Assembly (NCBI GenBank): GCA_050084985.1
Contig: JBITNC010000001.1
Location: forward strand, 40,920,001 to 40,984,000
Direction: 5' to 3'
Source of the DNA: Nageia nagi
Taxonomy: Eukaryota > Pinophyta
DNA length: 64,000 bases
The translations under genes were made by a program, and so were the position numbers. The notes under the pieces are model-generated. The model worked only from the letters and a program-made list of their open reading frames with translations, made no database searches and was not told where the DNA came from. Numbering within the stretch: the first letter of the stretch is position 1; every line of letters starts with the position of its first letter. Shown piece after piece: positions 1 through 8,414 of this stretch.

Positions 1-246
1 CACCAGTTCACTGTCCACAAGACCGCACATTAGAGCATTTCTTGCTTTTGCATCATATTCAAATGCCTTTCTTTCTGCTTCATCTGATGGACCTGTAGGG
101 GGAGGAGTGTAACCCCTTTTTACAGCATCCCATGTACCAAAACCCAATCCACTGAGATAAGTCTTCATTCGAATTTTCCAGAAACCATAATTGTTTCCAT
201 CAAAGAGAGGTGCCTTGTTAGATGAGAAACCTTCTCCGCTTGCCAT
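1..246 (-). CDS. Ty1/Copia gag polyprotein, N-terminal part (runs off window start)
   Basis: The minus strand reads 82 codons without a stop from the ATG at 246 to the window edge. It starts MASGEGFSSNK and continues with APLFDGNNYGFWKIRMKTYL, the conserved opening of Copia gag (a DUF4219/UBN2-type domain) that forms the virus-like particle. The start is supported by a tRNA primer site and LTR just upstream in the same orientation. The frame is undamaged, unlike every other element here, so this copy is probably younger. The rest of gag and pol lies outside the window. Confidence 0.85.
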   Translation of the reverse strand, partial: MASGEGFSSNKAPLFDGNNYGFWKIRMKTYLSGLGFGTWDAVKRGYTPPPTGPSDEAERKAFEYDAKARNALMCGLVDSELV

Positions 247-296
247 AGTGTCACTACCTGGATCTCCTTAGCTGTTATAGCCTAAGTAGGAACCTA

Positions 297-308
297 GCTC
301 TGATACCA
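297..308 (-). other. Primer binding site (initiator Met tRNA) of the Copia element
   Basis: On the minus strand the 12 bases read TGGTATCAGAGC, the standard plant Copia primer site complementary to the 3' end of initiator methionine tRNA. It lies 2 bp inside the LTR end at 311 and 50 bp upstream of the gag ATG, so it fixes the LTR boundary and the orientation. Confidence 0.9.
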
Positions 309-1192
309 ATTGTTGGATTTCAAGTGACACTGAGAGGGGGGGTGAATCAGTGTATTAAAAATTATAATCAATTTAATATTCTTAAATAAAGACAGATTAA
401 AAACCAGAGAGAATTGAGCAAGCACATCAGTACATCACACAACACCAGATGTAACGAGGTTCACCAGATTGGCTACATCCCTGAACATGACTGCTTGGAC
501 ACCAATCCAAATCCAGCCATTAAAGAAAGCTTACAGATTCACAGCACCAACTGTGAAGGGTAGCACCAACTACCACTTTGCAAAAGCAGCACCTACTGCT
601 TGGAGCACCAACTCCAGCTCTCAAGCACCCACTTGAGATAATATTCAAAAGGAATAAAGAATACAGTTCTAGAAGACTCTCAATGGTCTAGCTCTAATTC
701 TCACTATTTGATCTCTGCACACAGCTCCAAAGTACCATAGTTAAACAATCTCTATACTGTCTGCATATCCGTTTGCTCACTTCACTTTTTCTTGATACTC
801 CACTCTTTCACACTATTGCCTCCTCTCTTGCACTTCTCTACATGCACATCTCATTACACACACTTGCCTCCACTCCAGCCCTTCACTATGCACTCATCTC
901 TCTTCGCGCACACTTCTCAATCACACAATTCACGCATCACCCTTTTCTTTCATTCCCAAGAAAAACGTTATGCATCAAGAAAAACCCCCAAGAATCTATT
1001 CCTTTAATTACACGTTATCAAAAACAAACTAAAAATAATCCTTGTTTGTAACTGCTCCTACACCAAAGGGATTTCACTAACTGAGTCTGCATCTGTTGTA
1101 ACTGACGAACGCTCCTTTGCTCAATTTAGACAAGTGTACCTCTTTCTCCACTAATTTCGGAGATTTGATAGTATCTGATTATTTTGATAATT

Positions 1193-1290
1193 CCGTACTC
1201 TTTGTCTTCTTCATAATGATATTTCTGTTAATTCCGGACTCTTTGTCTTCTTCATAATGATATTTCTGTTAATTCCGAACTCTTTGTCTC
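1193..1290. repeat. 41-bp tandem repeat inside the LTR
   Basis: Units beginning CCGTACTCTTTG, CCGGACTCTTTG and CCGAACTCTTTG start at 1193, 1234 and 1275, an exact 41-bp period. The third copy is partial. The units are nearly identical, suggesting recent expansion. Confidence 0.8.
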
Positions 1291-1320
1291 GCTTGCCGGA
1301 TGTTTATTGTATACAGTGTG

Positions 1321-1690
1321 ATGTCATCATCTCCGGACTCCGGAAGCAGAGTAAAACGCTTCCCGCATGATGTCATCATCTTCGGACCTTTATCTCCGGA
1401 CTTTTTGTCTCCGGACTTTTAAACACTTACACCATGATGTCATCATCTCCGGACTCCGGTAGTAGAGTAAAAACGCTTCCTGCATGATGTCATCATCTCC
1501 GGACCTTTATCTCCGGACTTTTGTCTCCAGACTTTTATCTCTAAACGTTTATCTCCGGACTTTTCAACACCTCCACCATGATGTCATCATCTCCGAACTC
1601 CGGTAGTAGAGTAAAAACGCTTCTCGCATGATGTCATCATCTCCGGACCTTTATCTCTGGACCTTTATCTCCGGACTCTGGTCTTTACCA
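1321..1690. repeat. Three long direct repeats with TCCGGA motifs (starts 1321, 1437, 1581)
   Basis: Each unit begins ATGTCATCATCTCC and continues through an ACTCCGG...AGAGTAAAA segment, a second ATGTCATCATC copy, and runs of CTTTATCTCCGGA. Spacing is 116 and then 144 bp, because the inner short CTCCGGACTTTT repeats vary in number. It is therefore a two-level repeat. Confidence 0.75.
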
Positions 1691-2080
1691 AAACTCGACT
1701 ATCTTATCCTCTGTGACGTCATCTTTTTAATCCGGAACATTTTACTTCCGGGACATTTACTTTATGGACTCGGAATTTCAATCTCTCTTTGCCGATCTTA
1801 TCTCTGCATTCCGGAATGCTTTATTCGCTGACTCCGGCTCTTTGATCATTCTTTGCTGACCTCATCGTCTCCGGAACCTGGTTCTATTCACAAATGTGAA
1901 CATCGTTCTCCTCGTGACATCATCTCTTGCTTCCGGAATGTTTTACTCGCTGGCTCTGGCTCTTTAATCGCTCCTTGCTGACCTCATCACTTCCGAACTC
2001 CGGTTTTGAGTGATAGCCCGAAATCGTTGACGTCATTTCTACCGGAACGCTTTGTTTACTAACTCGGCTTTACCAAAATT

Positions 2081-2370
2081 ACTTGTTGACAACATTACAA
2101 TCATTCATCACCTCCGGAACCCGGTCAAAACCTCCAGAACCCGATCAACACCTTGTTGACAACAGTTACAGTCACGCTTCACCTCCGGAACCCGGTCAAA
2201 CCTCCGAAACCCGATCAACACCTTGTTAACAACAATTACAATCACACTTCACCTCCGGAACCTGGTCAAACCTCCGGAACCCGATCGAAACCTTGTTGAC
2301 AACAATTACAATCACACTTCACCTCCGGAACCCGATCGAAACCTTGTTGACAACAATTACAATCACACAT
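2081..2370. repeat. 70-bp tandem repeat at the outer end of the LTR
   Basis: The anchor CTTGTTGACAACA (or a one-base variant) occurs at about 2081, 2151, 2221, 2291 and 2342, giving three exact 70-bp periods and one 51-bp period. Each full unit holds two CCTCCGGAACCCGRTC blocks. The array ends at the inferred LTR terminus. Confidence 0.85.
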
Positions 2371-2378
2371 ACTCAACA

Positions 2379-2841
2379 CATTAGTTCTTTCAAACCACTG
2401 ATACCATTGAAAGGCCTCAAGATCCAAATGAAATGAAGCAATGCTAACCTTTTGATCCTTAGGAATTTGGTTTAAGGAAAAGTATTGCTCAGATCGATAG
2501 ATCCAACTATTCGAGTCCTCTCCATCGAACCTAGGAAAATCAAGCTTAGTTGTTCTTGGAATAATAGATGCTTGTGGACCTGCTTGTTGGTAGGTATTCC
2601 TATTTTGATTAGAACTTCCTACTGATGAAGTTTGTGCCTATTGTGTTGATTATGTCAATGTTTGAATTTGGATTATGTTCCTATCCAGGGCATTATACTT
2701 GAGATCCAATCCTGATAACTTTGCATTCAAATCATCAAACATGTCCTTGAGATTTACTCCTCCCAATGCAAATTTAATCTGTTGAATCTCTTGGTCTAAA
2801 TCCTTCAAGGTCGAGTCTTGAGATCTTCTCCCTTCAGCCAT
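2379..2841 (-). pseudogene. Ty3/Gypsy gag fragment, interrupted by the Copia LTR
   Basis: The minus strand from ATG at 2841 reads MAEGRRSQDSTLKDLDQEI, then, in one frame with two stops (TAA and TAG near residues 64-68), LDFPRFDGEDSNSWIYRSEQ and FHLDLEAFQWYQWFERTN. This is the conserved LDFPxFDGEDPxxWxxRAEQYF...ALxWYQWF pattern of plant Gypsy gag. Both stops sit where Gln codons are expected in a Gln-rich stretch. The frame ends abruptly at 2379 where the Copia LTR begins, which indicates insertion of the Copia element into gag. Confidence 0.8.
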
Positions 2842-3430
2842 TTTTTTTTTATTTACACTTTTTTTTTTTTGGATTGCTTTCTACTTTGCTATAAGATACT
2901 ATGATTCTAAACTCTGAACTCTGAACTTTGAGCTCTGAACTAATTTACTGTAGCACCTTATGCCTCCCAAGTTAATTTTTTTTGTTTTCTATGGAAAAAT
3001 CAAACTAGGGTAAGGTGTGTTTGCTCTGTAGGCTCGCCTAAACACCCCTCCTATCCAACTTTCGTAATGAAAGAGGATGCAAAGATGGCTTCTGTGGCAA
3101 GTAACTTCCCGGGGCTAACCGCTTACCGGTGCACTACAGTTTACAAACGACCGACAGATTCCTACCTAATTCCAAATTTTTTTTATTTATTTTTTTTTCT
3201 TAGATGGTCTCCGATATACATTTCAGTATGTGGAGTCCGATTCCGTATACAGGTTCTATCTAAGGCTTGGGTATTGATGCAAAGTTTTATGCACCTCACT
3301 TCACACGTAGCTTTATGGGCAAACATGCTTAGCCAAAAATGACATATCCTCCGTAATATTTTAAAACCCCCGGCACAGGGTTTCTAGCCTAGACTCAAAA
3401 AATTTCTACAGCAGAATGGCCCTAGAAAGA
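2842..3430 (-). other. Untranslated leader of the Gypsy element
   Basis: This stretch lies between the primer site and the gag ATG in the minus orientation. It has poly-T/poly-A tracts near 2841-2872 and 3178-3200 and a small CTCTGAACTCTGAACTTTGAG repeat near 2915. No coding sequence is visible. It is consistent with the 5' leader of the element. Confidence 0.5.
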
Positions 3431-3442
3431 GCTCTTATACCA
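3431..3442 (-). other. Primer binding site of the Gypsy element
   Basis: The minus strand reads TGGTATAAGAGC, two bases away from the canonical TGGTATCAGAGC. It lies 2 bp inside the LTR end at 3445, on the side facing gag. Confidence 0.7.
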
Positions 3443-3444
3443 CT

Positions 3445-3827
3445 TGTTACGATCCTGCTAGATCTTAAATAAAATAATGCAAAAACAACAAGATTTCTAG
3501 TTTTTCAATGAAATAAGAGCAGATCTGCAAACTCATCAATATTCAATAAATAATAGAACTCGAATTTGCAAATGAAAACACTGAATCATAATAGCTTTAC
3601 TGAATAAGAGCTAAATCGCTGGTCGCTTCGAGGGGGCTTCCTCCTTACACTTCAAATCCAAAAATATGAGCTGAATGATGACATTATCAAGCCGTACAAC
3701 ATCTTTATATGATACTAACCCTAACCCTAATCCACCCTACTAATAATTATTGTATTCACATTACAATCCAGTTACATCATAAGTATACTACTAATATAAT
3801 TAAATGTTAGGATGTGGGATCCTAACA
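3445..3827 (-). repeat. Gypsy 5' LTR, 383 bp
   Basis: The element begins TGTTACGATCC and ends GGATCCTAACA on the plus strand, 11-base inverted termini with one mismatch and the canonical TG...CA ends. It directly abuts the primer site and leader of the gag fragment. It contains a short CTAACCCTAACCCTAAT stretch near 3718 that resembles telomere repeat but is part of the LTR. No target duplication can be tested because the 3' half of the element is missing. Confidence 0.75.
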
Positions 3828-3933
3828 GTTTGTTATACCTTCTCTGGCGGATGCAATGGAAAAAGGGGTTCTCGGTACCTCTTGAAACTCCAAGTGTAAA
3901 CATGTCGATGCAAGCCATAATGGAATCCTTATG

Positions 3934-4775
3934 TTACTTTAATTGAAGTAGTTTTTGTAGTGCATAATCTGGAGGTGCATGTGGTAATGGTCCACCAGTA
4001 TCCATGTGCTTTTCTTTTGCTAAACCTACAAATAGATCAAAACAATGATCTTTGTCTTGCTCTAAAGTTCTTACCAAGTTGTTGACTAGCTCCATTTGAC
4101 ATTCTAGTGAAACAACTTTGTATCCCAAGGTAAGCTTTAGAAATTTTAGTTCTCTCTTTTGGATATCAAATTCTGCATCTAACCAACCTAGTCTTCTTTT
4201 CATGCTAAATACTCTTGTTGGATCAAGTTCGTCCATCCAAGATTCAGGGATGGATGGTATTTGAGGTTCTTCATCTTTCTAGATATCAAATTGTTATTCT
4301 TCTTCAATGGTATCTTCAAACTATTCATCATAATTGAGAGGTGCTTATGGGATGGAAACCCTAAGATCAAGAAAATACTAATCATGATTCAGTTCAGGTA
4401 ACAGATCAGGGGCATTAGGTCCAATGACATCGCTAAGGTTATATGTAGTACCAAGGGTTTGGTTTGGAATTTGAGGTTCGGTAATAACATTAGGGAAAAG
4501 AAACTGCAATTGAGGAACTTGAGAAGGTTCAAAGTATTTGTAAGCCTATTGATAAGGGGTTAAGGTCATATCTTGTTTGGTTTGTTGGATTATTTTCCTC
4601 TGTTTGGTATATTCAAGATCAAAATCTAGGGTAGAACCTAGGAGGTGTTTGACTTCGATATCAACTTCTCACAAAGTTTGGACAAGAAAAAGAAGACATT
4701 CTTTTGCAGCTAATCATTTTTGACCTTGTGGAATAGACAAAATTTTAGTGAGTACCTCTAATGCATACCCCCTCT
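3934..4775 (-). pseudogene. Unrecognised coding sequence with scattered stops
   Basis: One minus-strand frame stays protein-like for about 280 codons from about 4775 down to the TAA at 3934-3936, broken by roughly eight stops. Readable blocks in order are GYALEVLTKILSIPQGQK, LAAKECLLFLVQTL, EVDIEVKHLLGSTLDFDLEY, PSQVPQLQFLFPNVITEPQ and MDELDPTRVFSMKRRLGWLD. The last 100 codons are intact, rich in charged and leucine residues, and may form a coiled coil. I do not recognise the family. It could be a gag-like or accessory protein of another retroelement or a decayed host gene. It ends 107 bp from the Gypsy LTR, but no polypurine tract links the two. Confidence 0.45.
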
Positions 4776-5399
4776 AGTACAAAAATAAAACATAAGACAC
4801 ATGTGCCATGAAATATGTCACATACAAGTATGCCATCTACAAAGAGTTATCTAGTTCCCATATATAACCAAGGATTTCCAATAGGAAACAAGCAACACTA
4901 AAAGGAAATATAGATTGGTATATTTAAAAACCATAAAATACATATACTGGAGTTTACAAATTGCAAATGCCTCCTTCTAAGCTTCTTAAATATGCAAACA
5001 ACTAGACCTTGTTATTTGAATTTATGAGATGGTTATTATACCTTCATGAAAGTTTTTAAAAAGTAGAAATACAAGGTAAAAATGCACATTTCAGTAACTT
5101 TAACCAATGTTCATCCTTTCTAGTGTGGGACTATGATCACGAAGGAATAATAAGTAAATTTTATGAAGATGTTAAGTAAATTTTATGAAGATGTTTTCTA
5201 CAAAGAATACTCCCATGAAGATTATGGGGAAATATAAAAGTTTTGAAATCTTGTATGTGATATTGGCATTGATCAAGTAAAGTCCAAGATCAATAAAGAA
5301 AGATAAAAATTTGACAAAATTGAACCAATAAAGTCATCTTCCTCACCCTCCTCGCTAAGCTCCTCTTCTTTGTATGATTTGACAACTTCATCTCCTTGA
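4776..5399. other. AT-rich spacer without recognisable features
   Basis: No reading frame with family resemblance is visible on either strand. A short direct repeat (AAGTAAATTTTATGAAGATGTT) occurs twice near 5150-5190. Confidence 0.4.
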
Positions 5400-6180
5400 A
5401 AGGAGCAAAACTTTGATGAATATAGAACCATGATAAATTTAGAGGTAATTGAAAAGTTCCATGAGGAAAAAGAAGAAGTTCCCCTCAATTATATAAAAAG
5501 AGAAGAATCTTTAGCAATAGTACTCGCTAAAATTACAAAGAAATAATTGAGTGTGGCTATTGAAGAAACCTTGGAGATAATTCATGAGTCTGAACAAATG
5601 GTAATTGATAAGAAGGTTAAAATGTTAATCCAAGAAGAAACTAGACAGTTAGCATTTAAAACAAGAAGAAGCTCACCTCTTACAAACCTAGTATAATTAG
5701 TCAAAGCACTTGGTATTGATAAGGAATAAGAAAGTCAACAAGCAAGTAGAATGAAAAGGAAAATGCTTAGGAGATGATGATAAGGATGATAAGGAATATT
5801 ATAAAGAAAAGAGAAGGAAAAGAAAGGATGAAGAATGTGATGCCTCTTCAAAAATACCATATAAATACGATTTCAAAGAGCATTTGTTCTAAACCATTCA
5901 AGAATCCCCTTCATAATAGTTGGCAACAAAGGATAAATATGATGACATCAATATAGATGTCTTCCTACAAGTGTCATGGAAAAGTCATAAGAGGAGGAGA
6001 AAACAAAAACACCTACATTTACCAACTCCACTACCCATGAATTGGATACCTTATTAAAAGTTGATTTATCATCCAAAGCCCTTAGAGTACATGGGACCTC
6101 CAAATGTACCAAACAACCCCAAGGAAGGGAAGATCTTCTAATTCAAAGCTAATAAATTAAGATATAACATGTAAGAATAG
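5400..6180 (+). pseudogene. Degenerate protein-like reading frame, unidentified
   Basis: A plus-strand frame with many stops retains charged, protein-like blocks such as EKFHEEKEEVPLNYIKREES, KKVKMLIQEETRQLAFKTRR and, further on, YDDINIDVFLQVSWKSHKRR, PLPMNWIPY and YMGPPNVPNNPKEGK. The composition suggests an old transposon-borne gag-like or accessory protein, but I cannot name a family. Frame continuity across the stops is my inference. Confidence 0.25.
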
Positions 6181-7632
6181 AGGGAGGAGAGGCATTAGAA
6201 ATAACCAATATTAAAGTTATAAAAGACAAAGTGATAAGTTATAGAAAACAAGATAACATGCCTAAAGGCTCAATTAAGAAAATATAAAGAGATGTTGAAA
6301 TAAAGAGAGAAAGTAAGGAGATAAACTCATTATGTGGAGTATGGAATGCAATTTTTTTTGTTTTAACAAATTAAGAGAAGCCAAAAATAAACAAAAGGAA
6401 AATATCATCATCAAATCATGTAGCAAATTTTTCTTCCATCATTGATGGTCTGAAGCTAAGTGTCATGAATAAACATCAAAGAAATTATATAAATAAATTA
6501 AAGTCCTTTTAGAATATAATATGGATTTTTTGAAACATAATATAATGCCTAAGGTGAAAAATATAATTTTTTGCATAAATAAAGAGGGCCTTAGAGGATA
6601 AGTTCTTGATTGAAGACTTACATTCTCTTAAAGATGAGTCTTTTCTTCCTTCATAGAGGAAGACAATAATATGGGACCTCAAATAAATATCACAAAAACT
6701 CCTCAACATGTTAGATTCGACCCTAAATTAAAATCAAGCAATCAAAATGAGATTATCTTATGCTAAATTGTTTGCATCAAATGATCTTGTTGCTAAACCT
6801 CTAAGAGTTGATGGGAGTACAATAATCATAATTTTGTATGGGTGGCTCATTCTTCCCCTATTTTTGTATGGGGTGGTTTGTTCCTCCTAATTTTGTGGTT
6901 GTTTGTTCTTGCCTTAATTTCATAATCAAAGAGTAAGGTGGTTAATAAAGTGGGTAGTCATAATTTTTAAAACTTTTGTATAAATATGAGGCTTAGGTCT
7001 CATTTTCACGTGCGCAAGCGTGCATGCACGCACACACCCATAGAGAGAGTTTTGGGGAGTGAAAGGGTCTATGATCTCATTTATACAAAATTTTCACATC
7101 AATAAAAAGTAATTTTTGATGTATTCATTATTGACAATTATTTGTTTATATCTTTTATTGGTGATTTCTCCTTTAGAATTATCTAGCAATGAATCAATTT
7201 TAAGAGAAATAATTCACAATTATTTTTCAATTGAACAATAAATAATTACAAATTCATAACCTCAAATCCTCTCTAAAATAACAATAAACATGTGTTTTAT
7301 AGAAATAAATATTGATGATCACATCGTAAAAAACAATGTTGATAAAACCTTTTGCTATTCATATTTCCTTTGACTAGAAAAAGGTGATAGCAAAGCCAAA
7401 AGATATTCTCCATAAATTTTCAACTTTGAGAACAAAGCTTGTTGAAGAAAGGACATATGATAGCTCTAATATATTCACATTAACCATCTTCCATCTGATT
7501 GGCTTAACCCTTAGAATAAAATTATTAATGTTAATATCATTGTTTGAGCTTGAATATGTTAGTAATATATGAGTCTATAAATATATGGTAATAGCATACA
7601 ACGTGAAACTTCACCATCCTGAAACGGCTATT
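6181..7632. other. AT-rich region with a promoter-like patch near 6.98 kb
   Basis: No gene is recognisable. Near 6981 a TATAAATAT box lies about 30 bp upstream of a GC-rich patch (CACGTGCGCAAGCGTGCATG), which resembles the promoter of an old LTR. No matching LTR ends were found, so this stays a suggestion. Confidence 0.25.
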
Positions 7633-7694
7633 GGTTGATGAATTAGTTTAAATCTGATATGAATTCATATCAGATTTAAACTAATTCATCAACC
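7633..7694. repeat. Perfect 62-bp palindrome with no spacer
   Basis: The sequence from GGTTGATGAATTAG to CTAATTCATCAACC equals its own reverse complement over all 62 bases, centred on GAATTC. The next bases outward do not pair. It lies about 400 bp beyond the stop codon of the DA1-like gene and could form a hairpin in RNA or single-stranded DNA. Confidence 0.95.
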
Positions 7695-7811
7695 TACAAA
7701 GATACATGCAATTGCAGAATAAGTGTGAAGACTTTAAACTAATTCATCAATTCTTCAAGTTCATGTCAGATTTAAACTAATTCATCAACCTACAAAGAAA
7801 CATGCAATTGC
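7671..7811. repeat. Direct repeats of the palindrome arm
   Basis: The block CAGATTTAAACTAATTCATC followed by AACCTACAAAGA-ACATGCAATTGC occurs at about 7671-7715 and again at about 7767-7811, with a shorter TTTAAACTAATTCATCAA copy near 7733. The palindrome is therefore one member of a local family of this arm. Confidence 0.85.
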
Positions 7812-7952
7812 CAAGAAATTGCTTTTGAATGTATTTTTCTATTATGATTTTGAATTTGTTATACAAATATGTTTTTCATCTTGCAATTATTGCCAAAAAT
7901 CATTTAATAGGATACATGAATAGGCAGGCAGTTTTTGCCCACTGATAGTAGT

Positions 7953-8132
7953 AATAAAGATAACTATTATGTATAATAACACCAGCTATACAGAGTTGAG
8001 AACTCGTACAGGAAAAAACCTGTTAAGCCAATGCGATCCAATAAAGACAACTATTATGTATAATATATAACACCAGCTATACAGAGTTGAGAACTCATAC
8101 AGGAAAAAAGCCTGTTAAGCCAATGTGATCCA
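7953..8132. repeat. Tandem duplication of the 3' end of the DA1-like gene
   Basis: Two adjacent copies start at 7953 and 8040 (87 and 93 bp) and share AATAAAGA-AACTATTATG, ACACCAGCTATACAGAGTTG and the region coding the last residues of the peptidase. The copy at 8040-8132 carries the real C-terminus ([11 protein letters not shown] and stop at 8095). The outer copy lacks one T in the run coding Phe-Phe, so it would lose the stop. It now lies in the 3' untranslated or flanking region. Confidence 0.85.
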
Positions 8133-8414
8133 GTGTTCGACGCAGACCATATTGGATCATCGCTACATTGCCTGCTCTAAAACCGTCTCCATATGCTGCT
8201 GAAGAGTCATGTGTAATCTGATGCATGAAAAACTTGCCAAGTTTCTTTTCCAAATCAGACTTGCAGCCTTTTTTTGAAGAAGAAGATGAAGATGCTCCAG
8301 ATGATGTTGAAGCTGCTTGAGTGGTTGATCCTGATATGACCTCAGACTCTAACCACATGTGGGAAAGAACCTGACAGATACCTTCCTCAACCTCAGCACT
8401 GAGGCCACGAAAAC
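8095..8414 (-). CDS. DA1-like gene, terminal coding exon 11
   Basis: Residues 367-472 and stop. [20 protein letters not shown] holds the likely third zinc ligand (Glu). A Ser-rich stretch of about 20 residues follows, then KLGKFF and the conserved AYGDGFRAG and [12 protein letters not shown] blocks. The stop codon is TGA at 8095-8097. Confidence 0.95.

Larger units (their letters stand above)
311..2378 (-). repeat. LTR of the minus-strand Copia element, about 2.07 kb, rich in tandem repeats
   Basis: The left end (TGTTGGATTTC on the plus strand) abuts the primer site. The right end is placed at 2378, where CAACA completes a TGTTG...CAACA inverted terminus and the Gypsy gag reading frame is interrupted. 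About 2.07 kb is long for a Copia LTR, and the extra length comes from several tandem repeats rich in TCCGGA. The left end is certain. The right end is inferred from the terminal motif and the broken gag frame, because the partner LTR lies outside the window. Confidence 0.65.

Noticed and set aside
773-1051. Open frames of 92 and 71 codons within the large LTR
   Set aside because: Composition (many Ser, His, Leu from CT-rich DNA) and position inside the LTR argue against a gene; no family resemblance.
3714-3740. CTAACCCTAACCCTAATCC as a telomere relic
   Set aside because: It is only about two and a half units and lies inside the Gypsy LTR with defined ends, so it is part of that repeat.
5400-7100. 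Endogenous pararetrovirus
   Set aside because: I looked for movement, coat or RT motifs in the degenerate frame and the promoter-like patch and found none.
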